Assembly (NCBI RefSeq): GCF_030534335.1
Contig: NZ_CP130565.1
Location: forward strand, 951,501 to 1,015,500
Direction of reading: 5' to 3'
Length of the DNA stretch: 64,000 bases
Source of the DNA: Marivirga harenae
GTDB taxonomy: Bacteria > Bacteroidota > Bacteroidia > Cytophagales > Cyclobacteriaceae
Shown here one piece after another: positions 26,080 through 35,431 of the stretch (positions within the stretch are counted from its first letter, which is position 1; the number at the start of each line of letters is the position of its first letter). The notes beneath the pieces were generated by a model, which was not told the DNA's origin, ran no database searches, and saw only the letters and a program-made list of their open reading frames with translations. The translations under genes were made by a program, and so were the position numbers.

Positions 26080-28032
26080 ATGATTACGAGAGGTAATATG
26101 TTTAAAGTATTTTGTATAGTTTCATTTCTCCTTTTTGAGCTGGGCCATGGCATCAGCCAGGACCTTTCTTATGATGAAGCAGTTGCACGAAGTAGCAGAT
26201 ATCAACAGAAAGCGTTGTGGTTTAAAGAAATCCCTCATTTTAATAGAGATAGTACCGTTTTTTATTTAGACTCTGCTGCAGCACTTCTCCAAAATACTGA
26301 ACCTTTACGTTATGATCTTTTGGCTGACCTATATCGCGATATCACGGATAGAGCAAACAGGTCTCATAATTTCAATGTAGTGGATTCGCTTGCACCAATA
26401 GGCTGGGGGTATTATGAAAAAATTCCAGAAAGTAGGAAAGACAAGATTTTGGGTTATGATTTGCTGATCAATTGGGCCTTAATAAAAATTATTAGAGGAG
26501 AGCCAAAACCTGGGCTTGAGCTTTTTGTCAAAGCCCAAAACCTATTAGAAAATGATCCACGACCTGAAATACAGCTTAAATTATTGAAAGATAAAGGTAG
26601 ATTTCTATATCAATACGGTTTGCCAGAGGAGCAAGAAGAGTCTTTTCAATATATGAGAGAAAGTGTGATTGCTTACGAGAAATCCGATTATCCGGAAAAG
26701 AATGAGGCACTAATGACGATTTATAAGGTTTTAACTTATCATTATGCAGATGCCAATTCTGATTCGAGCTACTATTATATGGATCAAATTGCAGGGCTAT
26801 TACCTCAAATCACTAATCCATTTTATCATACATGGCACTCTTATTCCATGGGCAGCAAGCTGATTAAAAAAGAAAAATACGAAGAGGCGAAAACCTACCT
26901 CTATAAGACTATCGAAAATTTGGAAAAATATAATCTAAAAACTATTGATCTGTATCAATTTGCGCACCTCTTGTTGGGAGAGATTGCAGAGGTGGAAGGT
27001 AATTATATTAAGGCAATTCAATACTTTGAAATAGCAAAGAATGCCTCGATTACAATTAATACCAGGGCAAATACTGCATTTTTTATTTGGAAATTATTTA
27101 ATGCATACGAACTTCAAGGTGACTACAAAAAAGCACTTGAGCACTATATTGAATATTCAGAGGCAAATAATGTGATTGAGGTGGAGAGAAACCAGAGAAG
27201 CCTACGAGAAAGTGAATTACAACTAAACGTTCTTAATCAAGATAAACAGCTCGCAGCAAATCGGCAACGACAATTCATTTATATTGCCGCCTTAGTTATT
27301 GGTGCTTTATTGATCGCTTTATTATATCGCAATTTCAGATTAAAACAAAAGAGTAATAAGAAGCTAAAAGGATTGAATGAAGAGTTGGCTCATAAAAACG
27401 AGTTGCTTGATAAGCGAAATGAAGAAAATGAACTACTCCTCAAAGAAATACATCATCGAGTGAAAAATAATCTAGAGATGGTCAAAAGTCTAATTGCTTT
27501 GCAGTCTGCTCAGATTGATGACCCTGCCACGAAGGAGGCTATGATCGCTAGCCAAAATAGAGTACAATCAATGGGCATCATCCATCAAAAATTATATCAG
27601 GGAACAAATCTTGGCAGTATAGAAATGAAGGACTACTTCCTAAACCTTAGCGAAGGCATTCTGGATACCTTCAATGCAGAAGAAAAAGTAAAGATTGAAT
27701 GCGCTATGGATAATTTAGAGCTGGATGTGGATACAGCAGTCCCCATCGGGCTTATTGTAAACGAGCTTTTGACCAATGCACTCAAATATGCATTTGTAAA
27801 AAAAGATCAGGGGACTATTCTCATCAGTTTAGAAAAGACTTCGGATGATAATTTAAGACTAAAAGTTGACGATAATGGTGTGGGTAAAGTAGTTGGTTTA
27901 GCCCCTAAAGGAACAGGCTTTGGCTCACAATTAGTGCAGTTATTAACTCAGCAATTGAACGGAAAGATGAAGGAGCATACCAAAGAAGGCACTCATATTG
28001 AATTTGATTTCCTTATTAAGAAAAGTGCATAA
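26080..28032 (+). CDS. Sensor histidine kinase (HisKA_2 type) with periplasmic TPR region
   Basis: A 650-residue membrane kinase. After a signal-like N-terminus, residues about 30-400 are helical repeats resembling TPRs (ALEHYIEYSEANN near the end), then one membrane helix near 408-428 (FIYIAALVIGALLIALLY) and a coiled coil. The dimerisation domain is HisKA_2: LLKEIHHRVKNNLEMVKSL with candidate phospho-His458/459. The ATPase has N-box IVNELLTNALKYA and G-box GTGFGSQLV. ATG 26098 (MFKVFCIVSF) is a possible alternative start. The stop abuts the response-regulator ATG with no gap, so they form a signalling pair; the signal is unknown. Confidence 0.9.
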   Translation: MITRGNMFKVFCIVSFLLFELGHGISQDLSYDEAVARSSRYQQKALWFKEIPHFNRDSTVFYLDSAAALLQNTEPLRYDLLADLYRDITDRANRSHNFNVVDSLAPIGWGYYEKIPESRKDKILGYDLLINWALIKIIRGEPKPGLELFVKAQNLLENDPRPEIQLKLLKDKGRFLYQYGLPEEQEESFQYMRESVIAYEKSDYPEKNEALMTIYKVLTYHYADANSDSSYYYMDQIAGLLPQITNPFYHTWHSYSMGSKLIKKEKYEEAKTYLYKTIENLEKYNLKTIDLYQFAHLLLGEIAEVEGNYIKAIQYFEIAKNASITINTRANTAFFIWKLFNAYELQGDYKKALEHYIEYSEANNVIEVERNQRSLRESELQLNVLNQDKQLAANRQRQFIYIAALVIGALLIALLYRNFRLKQKSNKKLKGLNEELAHKNELLDKRNEENELLLKEIHHRVKNNLEMVKSLIALQSAQIDDPATKEAMIASQNRVQSMGIIHQKLYQGTNLGSIEMKDYFLNLSEGILDTFNAEEKVKIECAMDNLELDVDTAVPIGLIVNELLTNALKYAFVKKDQGTILISLEKTSDDNLRLKVDDNGVGKVVGLAPKGTGFGSQLVQLLTQQLNGKMKEHTKEGTHIEFDFLIKKSA

Positions 28033-28776
28033 ATGAGCGAAAAGCTAAAAATATTAATCGTAGAAGATGAAATGCTAATTGGAGCAAACATTTCATTACA
28101 ACTAAATGAATTAGGTTACGAGGTGACTGGAATCATTCCAAGGGGTGAAGAGGCTCTGCAACAGATAGAGAAAAACACCCCAGACATCATGTTGCTGGAC
28201 ATTAACCTTAAAGGAGATTTAGATGGAATTGAGACTGCTTTAACCATGCAAAAAACACATGATATTCCTATTATTTACTTGACGGCCAATACAGATGATG
28301 CGCATTTCAACAGAGCAAAAGCAACGAAACCATTCGGCTTTATCTCCAAGCCTTTTAAGAAATTAGATTTGCAACGGACCATTGAACTGACTATAAACCA
28401 AATGGAGTCGAAGGTCAAAAACAATGCTGATCTAGAATCTCAAAATAATAATTCCTTCCTTTTAAGTGATTGTATTTTTGTAAGGCATTTAAATTCAATG
28501 GTAAAGGTAGATATTAAGGATATCCTCTACATTGAAGCCGAACGAAACTACTGTCGCATTTTCTCTAATAGCAAAGAGTATTTGGTAGTTATGTCACTAA
28601 AAGAAATGGATGAAAAGCTTCCAGCTAAGCATTTTTTAAGAACTCACAGGTCGTACATTATTAACCTTTCTCAAATAAAAGAAATAGGTAACACACATGT
28701 AGTCATTGGGAACAAAGCACTTCCAGTTACTAAATCACAAAAAGATGAATTGCTAAAGCGCATTCAGACAATTTAG
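28033..28776 (+). CDS. LytTR-family response regulator
   Basis: This 247-residue regulator has an N-terminal receiver domain with acidic pocket E11/D12, phospho-acceptor Asp56 (IMLLDINL), Thr84 and Lys106 (ISKPF), then a LytTR DNA-binding domain at about 145-245 (DILYIEAERNYCRIF, LRTHRSYIINLSQI). It starts immediately after the histidine kinase stop, so the kinase is its presumed partner. LytTR proteins bind promoter DNA; target genes are not evident here. Confidence 0.93.
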   Translation: MSEKLKILIVEDEMLIGANISLQLNELGYEVTGIIPRGEEALQQIEKNTPDIMLLDINLKGDLDGIETALTMQKTHDIPIIYLTANTDDAHFNRAKATKPFGFISKPFKKLDLQRTIELTINQMESKVKNNADLESQNNNSFLLSDCIFVRHLNSMVKVDIKDILYIEAERNYCRIFSNSKEYLVVMSLKEMDEKLPAKHFLRTHRSYIINLSQIKEIGNTHVVIGNKALPVTKSQKDELLKRIQTI

Positions 28777-29097
28777 AATTCTATTACTTTCCCAAAGGTC
28801 AAGCAACCTTACTCGTACTCTCAATACTAACAACTACGTAATTCATCTAGGGAAACTATATTCTCTAATCGTAACTTCAGACCTGTTTTTTTCTAGATTT
28901 CCAATTTGTTTCCTCCGGACAGAAAACCACCACCCTTGGACAGTAAGACAGCGCATTCGTCCTTGATCGGTTTCTCCTTAGATAAATAATTCTCAACTTA
29001 CTACAACAAGAGGGTTGAAATTCCTTTTAAATGAAATCTACGATAGGAAAATTCGATGAAATACTAATTCATCCTCTTTTACAATACATGCAAAAAA
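28777..29097. other. Intergenic gap with no recognisable element
   Basis: These 321 bases between the LytTR regulator and the esterase lipoprotein gene hold no open frame with protein-like composition, no strong hairpin with a T-run and no TAnnTTTG box that I can see. The promoter of the esterase gene is presumably inside but not recognisable. Confidence 0.5.
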
Positions 29098-29991
29098 ATG
29101 AGAAATATAATAATCTATTTGTCAATCATAAGCTTAGTGATTTTATCATCTTGTTCTAAAGAGTTGACTTCAATACCAGACAAGACAAGCGATGAAATTT
29201 CTGAGACTTACGAAATATTGAAAGATGTTTTCTACAGCTCAGATGCTGAACAAAAAATGGACATCTATCTTTCTAAAGACGCAAAATCTTACAGGAATAA
29301 TAATTACACAATCGTTTTCCTCCATGGTGGAGCGTATTACTTAAGCGATAAAACTGAAGAGGAAATTTATATCCAACCCTACTTGAAAAAAGGTTTGAAT
29401 GTGGTGAATATGAATTATCGAATTAAAAGGGGCATTCCGCTCGCTACAAACGATCTTACCAATGCCCTCAATTACCTAAAAGACCAAAACAGTAAGTATA
29501 ATTTAAATTTAAACAACATCATCTTAACTGGTTTTTCTGCAGGTGCACAGATCGCATCAAATGTCGGTTTAGCTCAAAATAACCCCTCTTTTCCGGACAA
29601 ACTAGATGATGGAATAACAATTAAGGGTATAATCAACTTTTCTGGTCCGGTAGATGATCTGGAAGTAATAGAAAAAATATTTATCGATTACGATTACGAA
29701 CTATTCAGAAAGGCAGGGAAGGCACTATTCCCATCAGAAGGTTATGCAACAAAAGAAGTAGTGGCTGTTTATGAGCCTAATACTTATTTTGATGAAAATG
29801 ACCCTCCCATTTTTTTATGGCATGGCGGGCAAGACGATCAAATTCCCCCTTCAACATTTGAGGAATTCACTGCAAAATTACGAGAGCGTAAAGATGTCCT
29901 AACTTACGTGCCTGATGGAAAACACAGTCCAAACGAGGAAGAATTAGAAGCTGCATACGCAAAAATATTCGTGTTTTTGAATGACTTGTAA
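29098..29991 (+). CDS. Lipoprotein alpha/beta hydrolase (esterase-like)
   Basis: A 297-residue secreted hydrolase with lipobox LVILSSCS at the N-terminus. It has the HSL/BD-FAE esterase pattern: oxyanion motif VFLHGGAYY, nucleophile Ser in LTGFSAGAQ, acid Asp in WHGGQDDQIPP and His in PDGKHSPNE. The region LNYLKDQNSKYNLNLNNI before the nucleophile matches carboxylesterases acting on small esters or plant-type acylated sugars. The substrate is not predictable. It appears monocistronic. Confidence 0.88.
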   Translation: MRNIIIYLSIISLVILSSCSKELTSIPDKTSDEISETYEILKDVFYSSDAEQKMDIYLSKDAKSYRNNNYTIVFLHGGAYYLSDKTEEEIYIQPYLKKGLNVVNMNYRIKRGIPLATNDLTNALNYLKDQNSKYNLNLNNIILTGFSAGAQIASNVGLAQNNPSFPDKLDDGITIKGIINFSGPVDDLEVIEKIFIDYDYELFRKAGKALFPSEGYATKEVVAVYEPNTYFDENDPPIFLWHGGQDDQIPPSTFEEFTAKLRERKDVLTYVPDGKHSPNEEELEAAYAKIFVFLNDL

Positions 29992-30104
29992 AATGAACAA
30001 TTGTTGACAATATTTTAAATATAAAAGCACTAGAAAATAATGATTTTAAAAAAAGGGAAGCCGAAAACTGAAAAAAAGAATCATTAAACAATCACTCTTA
30101 CATC

Positions 30105-30611
30105 ATGAAACACCTATTACTCCTAACCGCATTGATGGGTTCGTCAGCTCTTTTCGCTCAAACTGCAGAAGACAAATATGCGAACGATGTAAAATCAATA
30201 GATGGCATCATCAATGCTTATTATCAGGTCATTTCTGGTTCAAGTGAAGATCCATGGCAATTTGAAAGAGATCAATTTATTCATGCTAAGAATGCTGTCA
30301 TCACTAGAATTGACGAAAACGGAAACGCTCAATCGCATTCATTGGCAGAGGAATATATCCCGTTGGCATTATCTCCCAAAGAAGATTTTTACGAGCACGA
30401 ACTGAAAAGAAAGGTAAGCCGGTTTGGCAATATGGCTCAGGTATGGAGTGCATTTGAGATCAGGACTGATCCTGAAAGGAAATCAAATTTACGCGGATTA
30501 AATAGCATCCAGCTTCATTACGAGAATGGTAGGTGGTGGATAGATAGTTGGACTTGTGAAATGGAGTCTGGCCATAATACTGTGGTAACTGATTTTTTAA
30601 GAACAAATTGA
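30105..30611 (+). CDS. Secreted NTF2-like protein
   Basis: A 168-residue protein with a signal peptide (HLLLLTALMGSSALFAQ, cleavage after LFA) and an NTF2-like body: DGIINAYYQVISGSSEDPW, FIHAKNAVITRIDENGN, VSRFGNMAQVWSAFEIR and a C-terminal LHYENGRWWIDSWTCE strand pair. The fold resembles SnoaL-type pockets; no catalytic residue is obvious. Unknown function, probably periplasmic. It is the third NTF2-like gene within 11 kb. Confidence 0.7.
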   Translation: MKHLLLLTALMGSSALFAQTAEDKYANDVKSIDGIINAYYQVISGSSEDPWQFERDQFIHAKNAVITRIDENGNAQSHSLAEEYIPLALSPKEDFYEHELKRKVSRFGNMAQVWSAFEIRTDPERKSNLRGLNSIQLHYENGRWWIDSWTCEMESGHNTVVTDFLRTN

Positions 30612-30789
30612 AAGTAACACTTATGGCCTGAATTCAGTTAATGTTCATTACAACAATAGGGTGTAAATCGAAATTGTCGCTATTTTTAATTAAAGCATTG
30701 CATTTTGATAATTTATGAATGACCTCAAGATTTCAATCAACTAATGCATGGAGTCACAGATTAATTAAGCTTAGTAAAAACAACAAAAC

Positions 30790-31695
30790 ATGGACGAGAT
30801 AAATAATTTACCAGAACAAGACGGACGGAACTTCATTGTGACTGGAGCAAATACTGGGCTAGGTTACGAGAACAGTTTATCTCTGGCGAAAAAAGGAGCT
30901 AAAGTGATAATGGCTTGCCGTAGCATGAATAAAGCCAATGCCGCTAAAGACAGCATAAAAGAGGAAGTTCCAACGGCAGACCTGGAAGTAATGGAGATCG
31001 ACTTAAGTAGCTTAGAGTCAGTTCATAATTTTGCTAAATCCTATCAATCTAAATATGATCACCTAGACGTTTTAATTAATAATGCAGGAGTAATGATGCC
31101 ACCCTACACAAAGACTAAAGATGGGTACGAACTTCAGCTGCAAGCCAATTTCCTTGGGCATTTCCTTCTCACAGGTTTGTTATTGGATACGGTCTTGAAA
31201 ACACCGAATTCCAGAATCGTTACCTTAAGTTCTATTGCGCATAAAAGCGGTAAAATCAATTTTGACGACTTGCAAAGTGAAAAGAAATATTCGGCATCAG
31301 ATGCATATGGGCAATCAAAGTTAGCTTGCTTGATGTTTACTTTTGAATTACAGAGGAGATTAGAGAAAGCAGGTTATGAAAATACAATCTCAACCGCATC
31401 ACATCCAGGTATTGCCACTACTGAATTAGCGAGACATATGCCGAAAATAGTTTACTCACTTTTAAAATATACAGTGGCCCCTTTCCTCACGCATGCTCCA
31501 AAAGAAGGTGCTAAACCTACCCTTGTAGCAGCAATTGGCGATGCAGAAGGTGGTGATTATTTTGGTCCAACTGGGTTTAATGAGTTCAAAGGGAAGCCTG
31601 GTAAAGTGTCGAGCACGGACTTAGCAAAAGATGAGGATACTGCTAATCGACTGTGGGAAAAGTCGGAAGAGCTGGTGGGTTTGAAGTATTTATAG
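30790..31695 (+). CDS. SDR family NAD(P)-dependent oxidoreductase
   Basis: A 301-residue classical/retinol-dehydrogenase-like SDR. Cofactor loop TGANTGLG at residues 18-25, ACRSMNKA after strand 2 (Arg suggests NADPH preference), NNAGV near 101-105, catalytic Ser in VTLSSIAH and the YxxxK motif in AYGQSKLACLMF near 179-183, then SHPGIATTEL. The closest named groups are retinol dehydrogenase/WW-oxidoreductase-like and protochlorophyllide-reductase-like SDRs; the real substrate is unknown. No operon partner. Confidence 0.88.
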   Translation: MDEINNLPEQDGRNFIVTGANTGLGYENSLSLAKKGAKVIMACRSMNKANAAKDSIKEEVPTADLEVMEIDLSSLESVHNFAKSYQSKYDHLDVLINNAGVMMPPYTKTKDGYELQLQANFLGHFLLTGLLLDTVLKTPNSRIVTLSSIAHKSGKINFDDLQSEKKYSASDAYGQSKLACLMFTFELQRRLEKAGYENTISTASHPGIATTELARHMPKIVYSLLKYTVAPFLTHAPKEGAKPTLVAAIGDAEGGDYFGPTGFNEFKGKPGKVSSTDLAKDEDTANRLWEKSEELVGLKYL

Positions 31696-31875
31696 ATGAA
31701 GACAAAATAGGTCAAATGAGAAAGTCTTCTTAGAAAAATGAAGGCAGTCTGACTGATTAAGCACCAAAGACCTGTAATAAATGTATGTTCTTAAGGAAGG
31801 TTAGCACCTCCGGAAAACAATCAGCCCATAAAAGAGTAAATTAGCTTATAGTCTTCAATCTAAAAACAACAGCAT

Positions 31876-33723
31876 TTGGCGCCTCAATCCTTTAAACCCC
31901 AGCGTGTAAGTCTAAAAGATAGTTTTGCTACGCTCCAATTTGTCCCACGTTTCTTCACTGAAATCCGAAAGGTAAACCCTTTCCTTTTTTATTCAAACTT
32001 GATTTGTCGCATAATTAGCGCTTTACTACCGATAAGTATGCTTTGGGTCGGGAAGCTGATTATTGATGAAATCGTTTTGCAGATAAATGCCAAAACAGAA
32101 GACATGAGTCAGTTATGGTTGTTCATACTTCTTGAATTTGGTTTAGCGATTGCCTCTGATTTACTTAGCAGGCTTACTACTCATACAGATGCGCTTTTAG
32201 GAGATCAATATTCGATTGGCTCATCAGTAAAAATCATCAAAAAAACCGCCCAGCTCACGCTTTCGCAACTGGAAGATTCTGAATTTTATGACAAACTGGA
32301 ACGGGCAAGACAGCAAACAACCGGTCGAGTAGGGCTAATGTCTAATATACTTACCCAAGGACAGGATATTATTGTAATTGCCTCCCTCCTTACTGGTGTC
32401 GTGGTATTTGAACCCTGGCTCATTATTTTATTGGTGCTGTCTATCATCCCTACAATATTAAATGAAATCAAGTTTAGCGGCACAAGCTATTCTCTAGCCA
32501 GAAGCTGGACGCAGGAGCGCAGAGAATTGGACTATCTCCGCTATGTAGGTGCAAGTGATGTCACAGCAAAAGAGGTCAAACTTTTTGGGCTCTCCGGCTA
32601 CCTGGCAGATCGATTTAGCGTGCTATCTCAGCAATATTATAAAGAGAGCAAGAAGCTATCCTATCAACGTGCAACCTGGGGCTCCTTTTTCAACATTATC
32701 AGCACCTGTGCTTATTATGGTGCTTATGTACTTATTGTTTTCCGAACCGTTGCTGGCGTGCTCACCATAGGTGATCTTACCTTTCTGTCAGGCTCATTTA
32801 ATCGTCTAAGAAGCAAGCTGCAAGGTCTGTTTATAAGATTCACAGCCATAACGGAGCGCGCCCTGTATTTACAAGATTATTTCGAGTTTCTGGATTTGCG
32901 GACTTCCTACAGCTCAGATCAGATCACTGAAACAATGAAAGAGGAAAACCTTCCTTTGCCTGAAACTATTAAAGAAGGTTTCGAATTTCGCAACCTTGGA
33001 TTTAAATATCCTCGTTCAGAAAACTGGGTAATCCGAAACGTTAGCTTTCAACTAAAAGTTGGAGAAAAACTAGCGTTAGTTGGAGAAAACGGAGCAGGCA
33101 AATCAACACTCATTAAATTACTATTGCAATTTTATGCGCCCACGGAAGGAGAGATTCTACTTGATGGCATTCCAATTCATAAGTTTGATGCTGTCGAATA
33201 TCACGATCGGTTTGGGGTTATTTTTCAGGATTTCGTGAAGTTTGACCTGAGCCTTCGAGAAAATATTGCAGTGGGTGAAATTGAAGAATTGGAAAATCAA
33301 GATCGACTTCAAAAGGCAGCAGAGAAGAGTCTTGCCGAGGAGGTCATTCAAGAGCTACCCAATGGCTATGATCAAAAATTAGGCAGGCGATTTAGAGATG
33401 GAAAAGATTTATCTGGAGGACAGTGGCAGAAAATTGCCATGGCTCGAGCTTATATGAAAGATGCAGACGTTCTGATTCTGGACGAACCGACTTCAGCACT
33501 GGATGCTAGAGCTGAATCAGAAACCTTTGATCGCTTTATCTCCTTGACGGAAGGCAAAACAGCGGTCATTATTTCCCATCGATTTAGTACCGTCCGGATT
33601 GCAGACCGTATCATGGTCCTCAAAGGAGGAAAGGTATTGGAGATTGGAACACACGAAGAATTGATGGCAAACAAGCAACTATATTCAGAATTATTTAATT
33701 TGCAGGCTGCTGGTTATCAATAA
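31876..33723 (+). CDS. ABC transporter, fused permease and ATPase half-transporter
   Basis: A 615-residue exporter-type ABC protein: about six membrane helices in residues 30-340 and an ATPase domain after 370. Walker A GENGAGKSTL is at 403-412, the Q-loop near VIFQDFVKF, signature LSGGQWQKIAMA near 512, Walker B VLILDEPTSALDA near 532 and the H-loop in VIISHRFSTV. It most resembles subfamily-B exporters for peptides or lipids and would function as a homodimer. The start is a TTG at 31876 (no ATG or GTG fits better). The cargo is unknown; a small membrane protein gene follows 38 bases downstream. Confidence 0.9.
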   Translation: MAPQSFKPQRVSLKDSFATLQFVPRFFTEIRKVNPFLFYSNLICRIISALLPISMLWVGKLIIDEIVLQINAKTEDMSQLWLFILLEFGLAIASDLLSRLTTHTDALLGDQYSIGSSVKIIKKTAQLTLSQLEDSEFYDKLERARQQTTGRVGLMSNILTQGQDIIVIASLLTGVVVFEPWLIILLVLSIIPTILNEIKFSGTSYSLARSWTQERRELDYLRYVGASDVTAKEVKLFGLSGYLADRFSVLSQQYYKESKKLSYQRATWGSFFNIISTCAYYGAYVLIVFRTVAGVLTIGDLTFLSGSFNRLRSKLQGLFIRFTAITERALYLQDYFEFLDLRTSYSSDQITETMKEENLPLPETIKEGFEFRNLGFKYPRSENWVIRNVSFQLKVGEKLALVGENGAGKSTLIKLLLQFYAPTEGEILLDGIPIHKFDAVEYHDRFGVIFQDFVKFDLSLRENIAVGEIEELENQDRLQKAAEKSLAEEVIQELPNGYDQKLGRRFRDGKDLSGGQWQKIAMARAYMKDADVLILDEPTSALDARAESETFDRFISLTEGKTAVIISHRFSTVRIADRIMVLKGGKVLEIGTHEELMANKQLYSELFNLQAAGYQ

Positions 33724-33761
33724 CCATCTAATTACAAGAAAATATAATATGACAGACAGAG

Positions 33762-34235
33762 ATGAGTTTTGATCACAATAAGTTACGTTTCTTTTTTTAC
33801 AGTCTGTATAGTATACTTGCTCTAATTATCATGGTTGATTTTCTGATACCAGGGAATAAGGTGATAGATGAAATCTCTACTGTACAAAAAGAGCGACAAC
33901 AATACTTTAATGCAGCACGAAATTTTCATTATTCCTATAAAGTTTCCACTTCTCAATATGATTTCTACATTACAGGAGATTATGCCAAAGAAATAGACAT
34001 TAATGAAAGAATAGAATTTGAGGTGTCATTGCTCTTCAAAGAAGTAAATGAGTATAGACTGCTCAGTTTTGAGAAAAGTGATACTTATTCTCTCCGTTAT
34101 ATATCGAGTCTTTTCATACCTCTCCTGGTACTGATTACTATGGCATTTGCTTATTTTTCAAAAAAGAAAATAAGTACACTAATTTTTGTATTGCAAGTGC
34201 TGCTGCTGGCTGATCTTGTTTTTTTAATTCTGTGA
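33762..34235 (+). CDS. Small membrane protein of unknown function
   Basis: A 157-residue protein with an N-terminal helix (FFFYSLYSILALIIMVDFLI), a soluble extracytoplasmic middle (about 33-105) and two C-terminal helices (YISSLFIPLLVLITMAFAYF, STLIFVLQVLLLADLVFLIL). I do not recognise a family. It follows the ABC exporter by 38 bases and may be cotranscribed with it, possibly as an accessory subunit; this is inferred only from position. Confidence 0.65.
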   Translation: MSFDHNKLRFFFYSLYSILALIIMVDFLIPGNKVIDEISTVQKERQQYFNAARNFHYSYKVSTSQYDFYITGDYAKEIDINERIEFEVSLLFKEVNEYRLLSFEKSDTYSLRYISSLFIPLLVLITMAFAYFSKKKISTLIFVLQVLLLADLVFLIL

Positions 34236-34472
34236 AGAAGTTTGATTCTATTACTCTAACTGTGGCCCTCTCTTTAGTATTGTGGAATTAAAGTCAAGTC
34301 AAAGCAGATTTCTAAAGTTGAAACTCTAATGCTAGTCATAGCACCCCAAGTGCAGATCTCGGATCATTCAAGCCTCTATCCCAGTTCTAAACGGGATTTA
34401 TAGAAAGCGAGTAGTAAAAGAATGATGCTAATAATTATATCAAAATTGGAATATTTACATTAGATTTATAGC

Positions 34473-34497
34473 CACTTATCATATTTAAGTGTTTTTT
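34473..34497 (+). terminator. Weak intrinsic terminator
   Basis: CACTTA and TAAGTG form a 6-bp stem followed by six T, about 240 bases past the small membrane protein gene. It would end transcription from the ABC exporter side before the outer-membrane protein promoter. The rest of 34236-34591 holds nothing else I can support. Confidence 0.4.
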
Positions 34498-34553
34498 GCT
34501 ACCTGGTTTAATGAAATTGAACAATGAAAATACCAGATTTTTCATAGTGGCAC

Positions 34554-34561
34554 TAAGTTTG
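34554..34561 (+). promoter_or_regulatory. -7 box (TAAGTTTG) of the beta-barrel protein gene
   Basis: TAAGTTTG matches TAnnTTTG, 30 bases before ATG 34592. It supports that ATG over the longer frame that opens at a TTG at 34496, which lies upstream of the box. Confidence 0.45.
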
Positions 34562-34591
34562 ATATTTGCTTTCTTCATCAAAAAAAATACT

Positions 34592-35269
34592 ATGAAAAAA
34601 TTATTTACGATAATATTAGTGTTGGGATACATTGCCGCACATGCACAAACAACCATAAAAATAGAACCAAAGAAAAAACCTACCCCAACTACGCGAGTGG
34701 AAGCAGCAACTACCCCTCCCCAGCTTCGCACAATAAAGGGCGAGCAAAGGATAAAGGGTGAAAAGTTTAGTAGAAATACGATATACTTAAACCTTCTCGG
34801 AACTTCTGTTCCAGCATCAATTAACTACGAGCGAATAATAACCAAAAATGGTCTTATTAACTTTGGAGCAAAAATTGGCGGGTTTTACTTTAAATTTCCT
34901 GAGTATAATAAGTTAACACTAGCAAATGCAAGCTTTGAGTTTAATATGTTGGTTGGAAGAAAAAGCCATTTGTTTACTATGGGTTTTGGCTGGGCAGGAT
35001 ACTATGGGCAATGGTACTCCAATAGACAAGAGGAAACAAGAAATTACGGAATTCCTACAAGCACTTTCTCCATGCATTATAGATTCCAAAAACCCTCTCA
35101 TAGTGTCTTTTTTCAAGTAGGATTCACTTCTACCACACTATTGGGTTTTGCTTCTGATGATTTGGTTGAAATGGCAATTGGAAACGCTGTAATTTATGGA
35201 ATGGATTTAATATTTGGGGAAAAACCATCTTTTACGGTGCCTTCTATAGGAATTGGATATTCGTTTTAA
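34592..35269 (+). CDS. Putative outer-membrane beta-barrel protein
   Basis: From ATG 34592 the protein has a clean signal peptide (KKLFTIILVLGYIAAHAQ), a basic proline-rich linker (KIEPKKKPTPTTRVE) and a C-terminal domain of alternating amphipathic strands (INFGAKIGGFYFKF, HLFTMGFGWAGYYGQWY, HSVFFQVGFTSTTLLGF) ending in IGIGYSF with a terminal Phe, as in outer-membrane barrels. 225 residues suggest about eight strands. Function unknown. The in-frame extension to TTG 34496 was rejected because it adds a second hydrophobic stretch and precedes the -7 box. Confidence 0.7.
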   Translation: MKKLFTIILVLGYIAAHAQTTIKIEPKKKPTPTTRVEAATTPPQLRTIKGEQRIKGEKFSRNTIYLNLLGTSVPASINYERIITKNGLINFGAKIGGFYFKFPEYNKLTLANASFEFNMLVGRKSHLFTMGFGWAGYYGQWYSNRQEETRNYGIPTSTFSMHYRFQKPSHSVFFQVGFTSTTLLGFASDDLVEMAIGNAVIYGMDLIFGEKPSFTVPSIGIGYSF

Positions 35270-35297
35270 AAGTAGTAATACGTTTTCCAAAAAACAG

Positions 35298-35334
35298 AAA
35301 ATAGCGCTTCAGGATTAAGTTGGGGCGCTATTTT
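35298..35334. terminator. Bidirectional intrinsic terminator between convergent genes
   Basis: AAAATAGCGC and GCGCTATTTT form a 10-bp stem around a 17-base loop, with T-runs on both sides. It serves the beta-barrel gene on plus and the FAD oxidoreductase gene on minus. Confidence 0.85.
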
Positions 35335-35431
35335 TATGTCATATAAGTAAGGATGTATGATGTTGACATTAGAATCAGTTTCACTTCGAATTAGAATTCA
35401 GTAATCCTCAGGCTTAAAGCAAATTTCATTG

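Noticed and set aside
29013-29027. 15-base match GGTTGAAATTCCTTT shared with 46677-46691
   Set aside because: Expected by chance in 64 kb of AT-rich DNA; flanks do not match.
34496-34591. In-frame upstream extension of the beta-barrel gene to a TTG
   Set aside because: A -7 box (34554-34561) lies inside it, and the ATG at 34592 begins a proper signal peptide.
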